Below are positions 22,275 through 32,039 of a stretch of DNA of 32,091 nucleotides, piece after piece. The notes under the pieces are model-generated. The model did no database searches and had not been told where the DNA came from. It saw nothing but the letters and a program-made list of their open reading frames with translations. How positions within the stretch are numbered: position 1 is the first letter of the stretch; each line of letters opens with the position of its first letter. The stretch lies in NCBI GenBank assembly GCA_964522665.1, contig CAZFVY010000083.1, positions 1 through 32,091 of the forward strand, written 5' to 3'. This DNA comes from CAZFVY01 sp964522665 (GTDB taxonomy: Bacteria; Verrucomicrobiota; Verrucomicrobiia; Limisphaerales; CAZFVY01). A program made the position numbers and the translations under genes.

Positions 22275-24251
22275 TCACGCCTCGGTCTTGCGCTGATTCT
22301 CCGTCTCAAGCGCCGCGAGTTTGGTCGCTTCCCGCTCCCATTTGGCGGTGCGCTCGGCCAGTGAATCCTGGATGGCGACGAGTTCCCGATTCAATTCCAC
22401 CGGCCGGCCGGGGATTTGGTAAGTCTCGGGCCGCTCCAATTCCGCGGTTAACTCGACCTGGCGGCGCTCGATGTTTTTGATTTCGACCTCGAGATTATAA
22501 ACGGCCCGCTGCTGCTGTTTGAACTGCTGCGACCGGGCCTGGCGTTGCTCGGCTTCGCGGCGTTTCTGTTCTTTGCGGTCCACCCCGACCGGCGCGGCGG
22601 GCTTCGCGGCGCGGTTCGGTGGCGCCCCGGACGAGCCGGCGGTCAACGCCGCGCGCGCGGACGTCGCCTGGGTCTTGTCGAGGTAATATTGGTAGCCGCC
22701 GGGATAATGGTTGAGTTGGCCGGCGTTGACGTGGACGACGTGGTTGGCGAGAGCGCGGATGAAATAGACGTCGTGGCTGATGAAAATCAGCGTGCCCTGG
22801 AACTGATCGAGCGCATAGACCAAGGCGTCGATGCTCGACATGTCGAGATGCGTCGTCGGCTCGTCCATGAGCAGGAGGTTCGGCGGGTCGAGGAGCAATT
22901 TCACCAGCGCCAGCCGGCTCTTTTCACCGCCGCTCAGGACGCTGACCTTTTTGAAGACGTCGTCGCCCTGGAACAGGAAACAGCCGAGCAAGGTGCGGAT
23001 GAATTGCTCGGTGACGCGTTGCGGCGTTTCGAGGGCCTCTTCCATCACGGTGTGCTTGGGGTCGAGCATCTCAACCCGGTTCTGCGAATAATAGCCGGCC
23101 TTGACGTTGTGCCCGAGCTCGCGCGCGCCGGTCTGCACCGGGATCACGCCCGCCAGTAACTTGAGCAGCGTCGATTTGCCGGCCCCGTTCGGGCCGACGA
23201 GCACCGTCCGCTGGTCGCGCTCGGCTTGAAAATCGATGCCGCGATAAACGACGTTCGGACCGTAGGCGTGGTGAACGCCCTTGAGCGTGATGACCTTGAG
23301 GCCGCTGCGCTGCGGTTGCGGGAACGAAAAGCTGACCTTGCGATCTTCGCTCGTGGGAGCGTCAATCTTTTCCATGCGGTCAATTTGCTTGAGTTTGCTC
23401 TGCGCCTGCGCGGCCTTCGTGTTCTTGGCCCGGAACCGGACGACGAACTCCATCAAGTGCGCGATTTCCTTCTGCTGATTCTTATAGGCGGCTTCGAGTT
23501 GCAATTCGCGCGCTTCGCGTTGCTCGAGGTAGTCCTCGTAATCGCCCTTGTAGCGGATCAGTTTGCTCTGGCGGATTTCCACGATGCTGCCGACCAGTTG
23601 ATTCAGAAACTCACGATCATGCGAAATCACGAGGATCGCGCCGCGGTAGCCTTTGAGATAGCCCTGGAACCAGAGCAACGACTCCAGATCGAGGTGGTTG
23701 GTCGGCTCGTCGAGCATCAGCAGGTCCGGCTCCTGCGCGAGCAAGCGGGCCAGGTGCGCCCGCATGACCCAGCCGCCGCTCATCTCGCGGGCCGGCCGGT
23801 CGAAATCGGAATCGCGAAAACTCAACCCCTTCAAAATCTGCCGGGCCTTGGCCTCGAGCCGGTAACCACCCAGTTCCTCGAAGCGGGTATGGACGTCGTC
23901 GTGAACCTCCTCCGGGTGCTGCGCCTCGACCGGGTGCTCGGCGTCCCACGCCTTGATGATGCGCCGCAGGCGGACGTAATCCGGGCTGACGCAGGTGGCC
24001 AGTTCGATCACGGTTTCGTCCCCCGCCGGCGCCGTTTCCTGCGGCAGATAGCCGAGCGAAAGATTCCGCTCGCGCGCGATCTCGCCGGTGTCCGGCGTGA
24101 CCTGGCCGAGAATGAGCGAAAAGAGCGTGGACTTCCCCGCGCCATTGGGACCGACCAATCCGATGCGGTCCTGACGGTTTACCTGCAATACGGCTTCTTC
24201 GAACAATACCCGTCCGCCATACGCCTTGCTGATGCCTGAAATCGTTAACAT
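22275..24251 (-). CDS. ABC-F family ATPase (Uup/YheS-like)
   Basis: A 658-residue cytosolic protein with two ABC domains and no membrane segments. Domain 1 has Walker A GPNGAGKST (34-42), signature MSGG at 157-160 and Walker B LLMLDEPTNHLD. Domain 2 has Walker A GPNGAGKST (353-361), signature LSGGEKSRLALVKLL and LLLMDEPTTHLD. A long charged helical linker (about 235-295) joins them, and the C-terminal 100 residues form a coiled coil (KEQKRREAEQRQARSQQFK), as in Uup and YheS. ABC-F proteins bind the ribosome E site and help translation or ribosome rescue; some give antibiotic protection, which cannot be judged here. ATG 24251 gives a canonical start (MLTISGISKAYGG). It follows the hybrid kinase on the same strand. 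Confidence 0.95.
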   Translation of the reverse strand: MLTISGISKAYGGRVLFEEAVLQVNRQDRIGLVGPNGAGKSTLFSLILGQVTPDTGEIARERNLSLGYLPQETAPAGDETVIELATCVSPDYVRLRRIIKAWDAEHPVEAQHPEEVHDDVHTRFEELGGYRLEAKARQILKGLSFRDSDFDRPAREMSGGWVMRAHLARLLAQEPDLLMLDEPTNHLDLESLLWFQGYLKGYRGAILVISHDREFLNQLVGSIVEIRQSKLIRYKGDYEDYLEQREARELQLEAAYKNQQKEIAHLMEFVVRFRAKNTKAAQAQSKLKQIDRMEKIDAPTSEDRKVSFSFPQPQRSGLKVITLKGVHHAYGPNVVYRGIDFQAERDQRTVLVGPNGAGKSTLLKLLAGVIPVQTGARELGHNVKAGYYSQNRVEMLDPKHTVMEEALETPQRVTEQFIRTLLGCFLFQGDDVFKKVSVLSGGEKSRLALVKLLLDPPNLLLMDEPTTHLDMSSIDALVYALDQFQGTLIFISHDVYFIRALANHVVHVNAGQLNHYPGGYQYYLDKTQATSARAALTAGSSGAPPNRAAKPAAPVGVDRKEQKRREAEQRQARSQQFKQQQRAVYNLEVEIKNIERRQVELTAELERPETYQIPGRPVELNRELVAIQDSLAERTAKWEREATKLAALETENQRKTEA

Positions 24252-24314
24252 CTCAAATCGAGCGCGGGATAATGTTGATGGCCGACCCTTCCGGCAAGTC
24301 CGTTATTCGCCCCA

Positions 24315-24328
24315 CGGGCTAACGCCCG
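24315..24328. repeat. 14-bp hairpin CGGGCTAACGCCCG
   Basis: A stem of CGGGC and GCCCG with loop TAAC between the kinase and ABC-F genes. The core GGGCTAACGCCC is a reverse-orientation near copy of the palindrome at 20341-20352. No T-run follows, so it is not a good intrinsic terminator. Confidence 0.35.
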
Positions 24329-24372
24329 CGAAGTGAAACTCGCCAATGGCCATCCTTTCCCCCGCGCCGCGG

Positions 24373-26853
24373 CTATTTATGAAGCGCCGAGTCCAGGACC
24401 AAACGAACTTTTTCCGCCAACGCTTCGATCGAGAAAGGTTTTTGGAGGAATTCGACGTCGCCTTCCAGCACGCCGTGGTGGCCGATGATATCCGCCGTGT
24501 AGCCGGACATGAACAGGCATTTCAACGCCGGCCGGCTGACCGTCAATCGCTCGCGGAGTTCTCGGCCGTTCATGCCGGGCATGACGATGTCGGTGACGAG
24601 GAGGTGGATCGGTCCGGCGTGCCGCAGGGTCAGCTCCAACGCCGCGTGCGGGCTTAAGGCGGTCAGGACGGCGTAACCGCGCTCGCCGAGGATGCGCTTG
24701 CCCAGCTTCAAGATTTGCTCGTCGTCCTCCACCAGCAGGATGGTCTCCGCGCCGCCGATGGCCGGCGCCACGTCAACCGCGGGCGTGGGAACCCCTTCGC
24801 CGCGCGGGAGATAAAGCTGGAACGTGGTTCCCCGCCCGGACTCGCTCCGCACATAGACCAACCCCAGGTTCTGCTTGACGATGCCAAAGACCGTCGCCAG
24901 TCCCAGCCCGGTGCCCCGGCCGATTTCCTTCGTGGTAAAGAATGGTTCAAAAACGTGGGAAAGCGTTTCCGCGTCCATCCCGTGCCCGGTGTCGCTGACC
25001 GTGAGCAAGACGTAGTCGCCGGGCTGGCAATCCGCATGGCTGGCGGCGAATTCGTGATCGATCGTCGCGTTCTGCGTCTCGATGGCGATCTGGCCGGAAT
25101 CGGCGATGGCGTCGCGCGCGTTGACGCAAAGGTTGGCCAGGATTTGGTCCAATTGGCTGGGGTCCATGCGCACGGGCCAAAGGTTGGGGCCGGGCAGCCA
25201 GATCAATTTGATGTGCTCGCCGATCAGCCGCCGCAACATCTTGAGCGTGGCGGCGATCACTTCGTTCAAGTCGAGCACACGCGGCGCCACCGCTTGTTTC
25301 CGGGCGAACGCCAGCAATTGCCGGGTCAGTTCGGCCGAGCGTTGGGCCGATTTCTGGATTTCCTCGAGGCTCTCGCGGGCCGGGCTGCCAGGCGGCACGT
25401 CCTCCAGCGCCAGGGTTGCGTTGCAGATGATCACTTGCAGCATGTTGTTGAAATCGTGCGCCACGCCGCCGGCCAGGCGGCCGACCGATTCCATTTTCAG
25501 CGCCTGCCCGAGTTGCGCCTGGAGTTTCCCGCGCTCCTCCTCGGCCCATTTGCGATCGGTGATGTCACTGCCGAAGGTCAAGGTCGCCGGCGCGCCCTTC
25601 CACTCAATCAAAACCACGTTCAGATCGACCCAGACGACGCGACCGGTGGCGGAAAGCATCCGCAGTTCGTACCGGGGCGTCACCGTTTCGCCGCGAACCC
25701 GCTGCCGGTAGCGTTCCAGCACGAGCTCCCGATCAGCTGGATGGAGAAACTCCTGCATTGGCCGGGAAACCAGCGTTTCGCGCTCGCACTCGAGCATTTG
25801 GCAACTGCGGGCGTTGGCGAAGGCGATTTTCCCGTCCTGCACGACGAGGATCCCTTCGACGGCGTTTTCAACCAGCACGCGGTACTTCTGCTCCGCGTCT
25901 TCAAGTTGGCCGATGGCGCCGCGAAGCTCCCCCAAGGCCCGGTGCAAACGCCGGGCTTGCCGGCGCAGCTTGGTGACGAGCCAAAGTCCGATGCTCACGC
26001 CCGCGCCCAGCACGAAGACGCCCGCCCACAACGCCCGCACCTTGCGTTGCTCGCTCAGCATCCCATCGATCATGTCGCTGGTTAAATTCGGAAATAGGCC
26101 CCACTTCTCAATCGTCCGGGACATGCTGCCGTCCAAGACCATCGATTTCATGCCGTCGCGGATCACATCCGCCACGCGCGCGCTGGCGAACACCGACGCG
26201 ATTCCCATGCGGCCTTTGGGGGTGTGCGAGGGGAGGATGCGCATCGGCGCCTGGAATCCGCCGGCCAAGAGCGAGGGCAGCGCCGCGTATTCGTCCAGGT
26301 AGGCCGCGTCGGCCTGGCCGGAGACCACCTTCTCCAAAGCCTCCCGACTACTGTTGACGGGCAGCGGCTTAAGATGCGGCAAGGCGTCGGCCAGATTGTC
26401 CCGGTGAATGGCGTAATCCAGGTAGCTGATCCGGGCGGCCGCAAGGTCCGCGACCGAACGAACCGGTCCATTGGCGAGCACGATGAAGCAGGTCTCGGTC
26501 TGGAGATACGGCGTCGTGATGTGCAGATCCCGCGCGCGCTCCGGCCGGACCGTCATCAGCACCCAGAGATCGAGTTTGCGTTGGCCGAAACCGGAGGCGG
26601 CGACCCATTCGAGTTGGATGTGCTCCCGACGCGCGGCCTCGCGCACCAATTCCACGGCCACGCCGGAAGGCATGCCGTCCGGACCTTTGAAATGGAACGG
26701 CACGTCGTCGCCGTAACCGATCCGGTAAACCTTCGACCGATCAACGCCGTCCCCGCCGAACACCCACCAGGCGGCCAGCGCGACGAGCGCCGCTGCCCCG
26801 ACGCACGCCAGCGCCAATCTCGTCCCGTGAGGCCCTTTTGCCGTTTCAGTCAT
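24373..26853 (-). CDS. Hybrid sensor histidine kinase with periplasmic solute-binding-type sensor
   Basis: A protein of about 826 residues with this order. First a membrane segment (about 12-32), then a periplasmic SBP_bac_3-like sensor (about 40-265, VYRIGYGDDVPFHFKGPDG, GVAVELVREAARREHI). A second membrane segment follows (about 275-295), then a PAS domain (about 323-440). The HisKA domain has phospho-accepting His466 in GGVAHDFNNML. The HATPase has NLCVNARDAI, DTGHGMD and GRGTGLGLATVFGI. The C-terminal receiver has Asp755 in LLVTDIVMPG and Lys in LQKPFS. It would sense an extracytoplasmic small molecule and pass phosphate within itself to the receiver; no output protein is adjacent. All catalytic residues are present. 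ATG 26853 is preferred to the TTG at 26856. The ligand is unknown. Confidence 0.94.
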   Translation of the reverse strand: MTETAKGPHGTRLALACVGAAALVALAAWWVFGGDGVDRSKVYRIGYGDDVPFHFKGPDGMPSGVAVELVREAARREHIQLEWVAASGFGQRKLDLWVLMTVRPERARDLHITTPYLQTETCFIVLANGPVRSVADLAAARISYLDYAIHRDNLADALPHLKPLPVNSSREALEKVVSGQADAAYLDEYAALPSLLAGGFQAPMRILPSHTPKGRMGIASVFASARVADVIRDGMKSMVLDGSMSRTIEKWGLFPNLTSDMIDGMLSEQRKVRALWAGVFVLGAGVSIGLWLVTKLRRQARRLHRALGELRGAIGQLEDAEQKYRVLVENAVEGILVVQDGKIAFANARSCQMLECERETLVSRPMQEFLHPADRELVLERYRQRVRGETVTPRYELRMLSATGRVVWVDLNVVLIEWKGAPATLTFGSDITDRKWAEEERGKLQAQLGQALKMESVGRLAGGVAHDFNNMLQVIICNATLALEDVPPGSPARESLEEIQKSAQRSAELTRQLLAFARKQAVAPRVLDLNEVIAATLKMLRRLIGEHIKLIWLPGPNLWPVRMDPSQLDQILANLCVNARDAIADSGQIAIETQNATIDHEFAASHADCQPGDYVLLTVSDTGHGMDAETLSHVFEPFFTTKEIGRGTGLGLATVFGIVKQNLGLVYVRSESGRGTTFQLYLPRGEGVPTPAVDVAPAIGGAETILLVEDDEQILKLGKRILGERGYAVLTALSPHAALELTLRHAGPIHLLVTDIVMPGMNGRELRERLTVSRPALKCLFMSGYTADIIGHHGVLEGDVEFLQKPFSIEALAEKVRLVLDSALHK

Positions 26854-27031
26854 CAAGAGGCAGCGCCCGAACCACGCGGAGAATCGCTTTCATCCGCCAC
26901 CCTGCGCTGCTGGTCTTGACCCTACACCTTCGGGGCGGTTCGTTCGAGCAGTATTTTCCCCGCGCGCCGGCCCGCTACGGCGATGGCCCGCCGACTCACT
27001 TTCCGGGCGCCGTGGCCGGAGCGCGTCGTCG

Positions 27032-29290
27032 TCAACGCCAGACCACCACGCTCAAGAGACTCGAGTAATCGTCCGTCCAAACCGGCCGGCGCGGTTGCCC
27101 AGGGTCCGATTTCCATTTGAAATCGGCGGCGAGCCGCGCGGCATCGGCGGGGGCGTGCGTCATCACCACCCAGATCGACGGCGTCTTGCCCGCCCATTCA
27201 TCCGCGGTCGAGATTCCATCTTCGTCCCGCACCAGGCAGAGGAGGCCGGCGTCCCGCGCCAGATTCGCGACGACCGGTTGCAGATCAAGGTGCCGGTTCG
27301 AGATGTGAAAGACGAGGCAGCCGTGCGGCGCGAGTTTATTCAGATAAAGCTGCAGCGCCTCGCGGGTCAGCAAATGCACCGGGATCGAGTCGGAGCTGTA
27401 CGCGTCCAGCACGATCAAACCGTATTGGCCAGCCGCGGCTCGCGCCAGCGAAAGCCGGGCGTCACCCAACACGACGTCGGTGCGCGCCGTGCTATCGCGC
27501 AGGAGCGTGAAGTAACGCGAGTCCTCGGCCAGCCGTTTCACCACCGGATCAAGCTCGTAAAACGTCCAAGTCTCGCCGGCCTGGGCGTAGCAAGCCAGGC
27601 TCCCCGAGCCGAGGCCGACCACGGCGACGGAGCGCCGAACCGGCTCCTCGAACGTCGCGAAGAGATCGCCGATCGGTCCATCGCGGAAATAGTAGGTCAA
27701 CGGTTCCCGCTCCCGGCCCGGCTCGATGCTTTGCCGGCCGTGCAGGGTGTTGCCGTGAAAAAGCTGATGGAAGCGGCCGGTCGAGTCGAGCGTCACGCGG
27801 TGGATGCCATAAAAGCTGCGTTCCGCGCGCAACAGCGTTCCTTGCCCCGCGTGATGGAGTTGCGCCGCCAGCAGGACCGCCCCGATGCTCAACCCGAAGC
27901 GCAGCGGCCGTCCGGAGAGCAGGAAACAGAGCAGCGCCGGTACGCCAAAGACCAATCCCAAGACATCTGTGCGAATCAGCAGCCGCCGTTCCTGCATGAT
28001 CAACACCAGCGCCGCGGTGGCCGCGCCGATAACCAACGGCAGCGCAAAATCGAGAACGTGATCGCGCCGCCGCCGGCCAAACATCCCGGCCGCCGGCGCC
28101 AGCGCGCAGGCCAGCGTCGCCACGAGCGGATACTCCGCGGGCGACGTGAAGATCAGCGGCGCCACCAACGCATTGAAGATTCCCCCCAAGACGCCGCCCA
28201 CCGAGAGCCAGAGATAGAACTCCGTCAGGTATTGGCTCGCCGGCCGGCCGCGGCTCAGTTCACCGTGACAGACCATCGCCGCCACGAAGAGGAAAACCCA
28301 ATGCACCGCCAACAATAGCCAGAGCGGCTCGGTCATCCGCATCGCCAGCGCCACCGTCAGCGAAACCCCGACGATCGGCAACGCCCGCCACATCAGCGTC
28401 TCCGGAAGGAGCGGTCGCCGCGCGAAAACCAGCGTGAACGTCAGCAAATAAATCGCCAGCGGAATGACCCAAAGCAGCGGCATCGACACCACGTCGGCCG
28501 AGAGATAGGTGGTGACACCCTGCATCAGGCTGGAGGGCACGAACGCAAGCAGCATCCACCGCCCGCGCGAACGCCAGCCGGGCGGCGGCGGAACCCAGCG
28601 ACTGCTGACGACGGCGGGCTTGGCGACGGCGATGCCGACCGCGGCCGGCGCGATGCCAACCGGCGCGGCCCCGGCGCGGCGCACGCGCAGCCCGCAGAAC
28701 GTGATCGCGACTCCCAGCGCCACGTAGGCCGCGGTCCAGAGGCGCCCTTGCGCCGACAACCGCAAACACGGTTCTACCAATGCCGGATAGGCCACCAGGG
28801 CGAGCAAACTGCCGAGGTTGCTGGCGCCGTAGAGAAAATAGGGGTCATCCGCTCCCGCCGATTGGGTCCGCGCGAACCAGGTTTGCAGCAGCGGGCTAGT
28901 CGCCGAAACGACCAGGAACGGCAGTCCGACTGTGACGCACATCAACTCCAGGAGCCAAAAGGCCGGGTTTGCGTTCACCGGCGGCGTCCAACCCATCGGC
29001 ATTCGAATCGGCAGGCAGGCCAACCCCAAAAGCAAGAGCAGCACATGCACGATGACCTGCGCTTTCGGCCGCAGCCGCCGGGCGATGAAGTGAGCGTAGG
29101 CGTAACCGCCCAGCAGGGCCGCCTGATAGAAGACGAGCGCCGTGTTCCAGACCGCGGGCGCGCCGCCCAAGGTCGGCAAGACGAGCCGCGCGAACATCGG
29201 TTGCACCAAAAAGAGGAGCACGGCGCCGAGAAAAATCGTCGTGGCGAACAACGCGCGATGCTCGGTCAATGCTCCGTCTTGCGGCTTCAC
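27032..29290 (-). CDS. Fused polytopic membrane protein / spermidine-synthase-like domain
   Basis: A 752-residue fusion. The N-terminal 500 residues contain about fourteen hydrophobic segments (for example LFATTIFLGAVLLFLVQP). The C-terminal part, from about 555, is a Rossmann methyltransferase-like domain of the spermidine-synthase type: VAVVGLGSGSLACYA, FYELDPVV, VVLGDARLSL, LIVLDAYSSDSIPVHLLT and WTDDYSSLL. Such 'fused MFS/spermidine synthase' proteins are common in bacteria, but true aminopropyl transfer has not been shown for most of them. The synthase-type DxTDP motif is DAYSSD here, so the substrate is uncertain. The GTG start at 29290-29288 overlaps the mutS stop in GTGA, so its translation is coupled to mutS. 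Confidence 0.9.
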   Translation of the reverse strand: MKPQDGALTEHRALFATTIFLGAVLLFLVQPMFARLVLPTLGGAPAVWNTALVFYQAALLGGYAYAHFIARRLRPKAQVIVHVLLLLLGLACLPIRMPMGWTPPVNANPAFWLLELMCVTVGLPFLVVSATSPLLQTWFARTQSAGADDPYFLYGASNLGSLLALVAYPALVEPCLRLSAQGRLWTAAYVALGVAITFCGLRVRRAGAAPVGIAPAAVGIAVAKPAVVSSRWVPPPPGWRSRGRWMLLAFVPSSLMQGVTTYLSADVVSMPLLWVIPLAIYLLTFTLVFARRPLLPETLMWRALPIVGVSLTVALAMRMTEPLWLLLAVHWVFLFVAAMVCHGELSRGRPASQYLTEFYLWLSVGGVLGGIFNALVAPLIFTSPAEYPLVATLACALAPAAGMFGRRRRDHVLDFALPLVIGAATAALVLIMQERRLLIRTDVLGLVFGVPALLCFLLSGRPLRFGLSIGAVLLAAQLHHAGQGTLLRAERSFYGIHRVTLDSTGRFHQLFHGNTLHGRQSIEPGREREPLTYYFRDGPIGDLFATFEEPVRRSVAVVGLGSGSLACYAQAGETWTFYELDPVVKRLAEDSRYFTLLRDSTARTDVVLGDARLSLARAAAGQYGLIVLDAYSSDSIPVHLLTREALQLYLNKLAPHGCLVFHISNRHLDLQPVVANLARDAGLLCLVRDEDGISTADEWAGKTPSIWVVMTHAPADAARLAADFKWKSDPGQPRRPVWTDDYSSLLSVVVWR

Positions 29291-31902
29291 GGGGTTGGCT
29301 CACGCGCGTACGCGGTGAACAAATCCATCTGCGGCGCCGGGGCCATTTGTTTCAACTTTTCCCGCTCAGCCTGCCGGCGCGTCGGTTGCCGGACGGAACC
29401 CTCCGGCGTCAGTTCCGATTCCTCGAGATTGCGCAAAATCTCCTTGGCGCGGTCGAGGATCGGTTTCGGCAGACCGGCCAGCCGGGCGACCTGGATGCCG
29501 TAACTCTTGTCGGCGCCGCCCGGCGCGATCTTGCGCAGGAAGACGATCTGGTCCCGCCATTCGCGGACCAACGCGTTGAAATTGCGCAGGCGCGGGAGGC
29601 GCGCGGACAACTCGGTCAACTCATGGTAATGCGTCGCGAACAGCGTCTTGGCGCCGGCCCGATGGTGCAGGAATTCGACGATCGACCACGCGAGGCTCAA
29701 CCCGTCGAACGTGCTCGTCCCCCGGCCGATTTCGTCGAGGATGATCAAGCTGCGCGCGGTGGCGTTGTTCAGAATGTTGGCCGTTTCGGTCATCTCGACC
29801 ATGAAGGTCGATTGCCCGCGCGACAAATCGTCATTCGCGCCGATGCGGGTGAAGATGCGGTCCACCAGATCGACGCGCGCGCGCGCCGCGGGAATGAATG
29901 ACCCGGTGTGCGCCAGCAGCGTGAGCAGCGCCACCTGGCGAATATAGGTGCTCTTGCCCGCCATGTTCGGCCCCGTGATCAGCGCGATTTGCCGGGTCGC
30001 GTCCAGTTCGGTGTCGTTGGGCACGAACCGTTCCTCGGTCAGCAGTTGCTCCAGCACGGGGTGGCGGCCGTCCGTAATGCGCAAAACCCCTTCGTCGCCG
30101 ATTTCCGGCCGGGTGTAATTATAAAGGCGCGCGATCGTGGCGAAACCCGCGAGCACGTCGAGTTGCGCCAGCGCGGCGGCGTTCTGTTGCAAAGCCTGCA
30201 ATTCGGCGAGGACCGCCTCGCGAACCCGGAGGAACAACTCGTATTCGAGTTTGACCGCCCGTTCCTCGGCCCCGAGGATTTTCCCCTCCATCTCCTTCAG
30301 CTCCGGGGTGATGAAACGCTCCCCGTTGGCGATGGTCTGCTTCCGGTGATAATTCGGCGGCACTTTGTCGAGGTTCGCCTTGGTGACTTCGATGTAGTAG
30401 CCGAACACCGAATTGAACCGAACCTTGAGCGACGGGATCCCGGTCCGCGCGATTTCGTCCTGCTGTAATTTGGCGATCCAATCCTTGCCGTCCCGGCCCG
30501 CGTGCTTCAACTCGTCCAGCGCCGGGTCAAACCCCTCCCGAATCAAGCCGCCTTCCTTGAGCGCCAACGGCGGCTCATCGACGATGGCGCGTCCGATCAA
30601 CTCCACCAGCGCGGGCAATTCGGTCAGTTGCCGTTCGAGTTCGTCGAGCAGGCCCGCGGCCGGCGCCGGCTCTGGGTCGTGAGCGTCGCCGTTGGGCGCC
30701 GGCAAATCGAACATCGGCGCGGCGGCCAGGTCCGGGGACGGGGCGGCGGCGGTTTCCCGCAGGGTTTCCCGCAGTCCCGGCGCCTGCTCGAGCGCGGCCC
30801 GCAACGCCTGCAGATCGCGCCCATTGCCGGTACCGGCGCTTAGGCGGCTCACCGTCCGTTCCAGATCGCGGACCTGCTTCAAGCGTTCGCCGAAACGCTC
30901 GAGCAAATCCGGCCGCGCGAACCACGCCTGCACCGCCTCCTGCCGGCGCCGGATCGCCCCGGCGTCCGCCAGCGGTTGCGCCAGCCAATCCCGCAGCCGC
31001 CGGGCGCCCATCGGCGTCACGGTCCGGTTCAACGCGCCGTAAAGCGACGCCGTCCGCGGCGCGTCCCGCTGCAGCGGCTCAAGGATTTCGAGGTTGCGCA
31101 GCGAGGTCGGGTCCAGGATCAGGAAATCGCTCGTTTGATAACCATTGATTCGCGTGAAGTGGGCGGTGTCGCGCCGCAACTGTTGCGTCAAATAGTGCAG
31201 CAGCGCGCCCGCCGCGCCGATCGCCGCCGCCCGTTCCTTCAGGCCGAAGCCGTCCAGCGAGGCGACTTTGAAATGGTCGCGCAGCGTGAATTGCGCGGTC
31301 TCGGGCGCGAACACCCAATCGTCGTAGCCGCTCAGCACGGGAAAACCAGGCTGCAACATCTTCCGCAGTTCCAGCGCCTCACCCGGCAGCAGTATCTCCG
31401 CCGGGCGCAGCCGGTCGAGTTCCGCCAGCAACGCCGTTTCGCCGTCGAGTTCCGTCGCCTTGAAATCACCGGTGGTCAGGTCGGCGAACGCCAGGCCAAA
31501 CGTCTGGCCGAGGGCGCAGACCGACGCGAGGTAGTTGTTCCGCCCGGCGTCGAGCATCCGCTCGTCGAAATGGGCGCCCGGGCTGAGGATTTGCGTGACG
31601 TCGCGCTTGACGAGTTGACCCGGCCGGGCCTCCTCGACCTGATCGCAAATCGCCACCTTGCGGCCCGCCCTGAGCAGGCGCGAGATATAGGTATTCGCCG
31701 CGTGGTGCGGGATGCCGCACATCGGGACGACGCCCCGTTTGGTCAGCGCCACGTTCAGCAACTGCGCCCCGGTCACCGCGTCCTCGAAGAACATCTCGTA
31801 AAAGTCGCCCAGGCGGAACAGCAACAGCGCGTCCGCCGGCAATTCGCCCTTGATGCGGCGGTATTGCGCCATCATCGGCGTCAATTGGGTGTCACTGGCC
31901 AT
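29287..31902 (-). CDS. mutS: DNA mismatch repair protein MutS
   Basis: An 871-residue MutS1 protein, the mismatch-recognition ATPase of post-replicative repair. The mismatch-reading motif GDFYEMF (Phe34, Glu36) is present, so it is MutS1 and not MutS2. The ATPase has Walker A GPNMAGKST (from about 644), Walker B LIILDEIGRGTSTFDG (Asp about 723) and the FATHYHEL motif. The C terminus has QMDLF (about 858-862), which fits the beta-clamp-binding consensus. A low-complexity insert rich in Ala and Pro (about 384-417) interrupts the lever region and is unusual in length and composition. ATG 31902 (MASDTQLTPMM) is chosen; an ATG at 31956 would add 18 residues lacking family features. Its stop overlaps the start of the spermidine-synthase-like gene. 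mutL is not in the window. Confidence 0.97.
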   Translation of the reverse strand: MASDTQLTPMMAQYRRIKGELPADALLLFRLGDFYEMFFEDAVTGAQLLNVALTKRGVVPMCGIPHHAANTYISRLLRAGRKVAICDQVEEARPGQLVKRDVTQILSPGAHFDERMLDAGRNNYLASVCALGQTFGLAFADLTTGDFKATELDGETALLAELDRLRPAEILLPGEALELRKMLQPGFPVLSGYDDWVFAPETAQFTLRDHFKVASLDGFGLKERAAAIGAAGALLHYLTQQLRRDTAHFTRINGYQTSDFLILDPTSLRNLEILEPLQRDAPRTASLYGALNRTVTPMGARRLRDWLAQPLADAGAIRRRQEAVQAWFARPDLLERFGERLKQVRDLERTVSRLSAGTGNGRDLQALRAALEQAPGLRETLRETAAAPSPDLAAAPMFDLPAPNGDAHDPEPAPAAGLLDELERQLTELPALVELIGRAIVDEPPLALKEGGLIREGFDPALDELKHAGRDGKDWIAKLQQDEIARTGIPSLKVRFNSVFGYYIEVTKANLDKVPPNYHRKQTIANGERFITPELKEMEGKILGAEERAVKLEYELFLRVREAVLAELQALQQNAAALAQLDVLAGFATIARLYNYTRPEIGDEGVLRITDGRHPVLEQLLTEERFVPNDTELDATRQIALITGPNMAGKSTYIRQVALLTLLAHTGSFIPAARARVDLVDRIFTRIGANDDLSRGQSTFMVEMTETANILNNATARSLIILDEIGRGTSTFDGLSLAWSIVEFLHHRAGAKTLFATHYHELTELSARLPRLRNFNALVREWRDQIVFLRKIAPGGADKSYGIQVARLAGLPKPILDRAKEILRNLEESELTPEGSVRQPTRRQAEREKLKQMAPAPQMDLFTAYAREPTP

Positions 31903-32039
31903 TTCCCGAACGCTAGCCGCTCGCGCCACGGCGGTCGAAACGAAAATGCGGGGCAAACGGATCTAAGTCCTGCCGTGCGAGTCGTGTCGGCCCGTTTTTT
32001 GAGCAAGGGTCGCTTCCTTCGGTTTTAGGAGACGATCTA

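Noticed and set aside
22057..22296. Small frame starting MECGGRAQRRRRF
   Set aside because: It crosses the arm of the 24-bp inverted repeat and reads as Arg/Gly-rich translation of repeat DNA.
24715..26085. 456-codon open frame opposite the hybrid kinase
   Set aside because: It is antisense to conserved kinase domains, with composition typical of a shadow frame.
30976..32028. Long open frame on the + strand opposite mutS
   Set aside because: It is antisense to a strongly conserved mutS frame, is Arg/Gln-rich and has no family motif; it is a shadow of GC-rich coding DNA.
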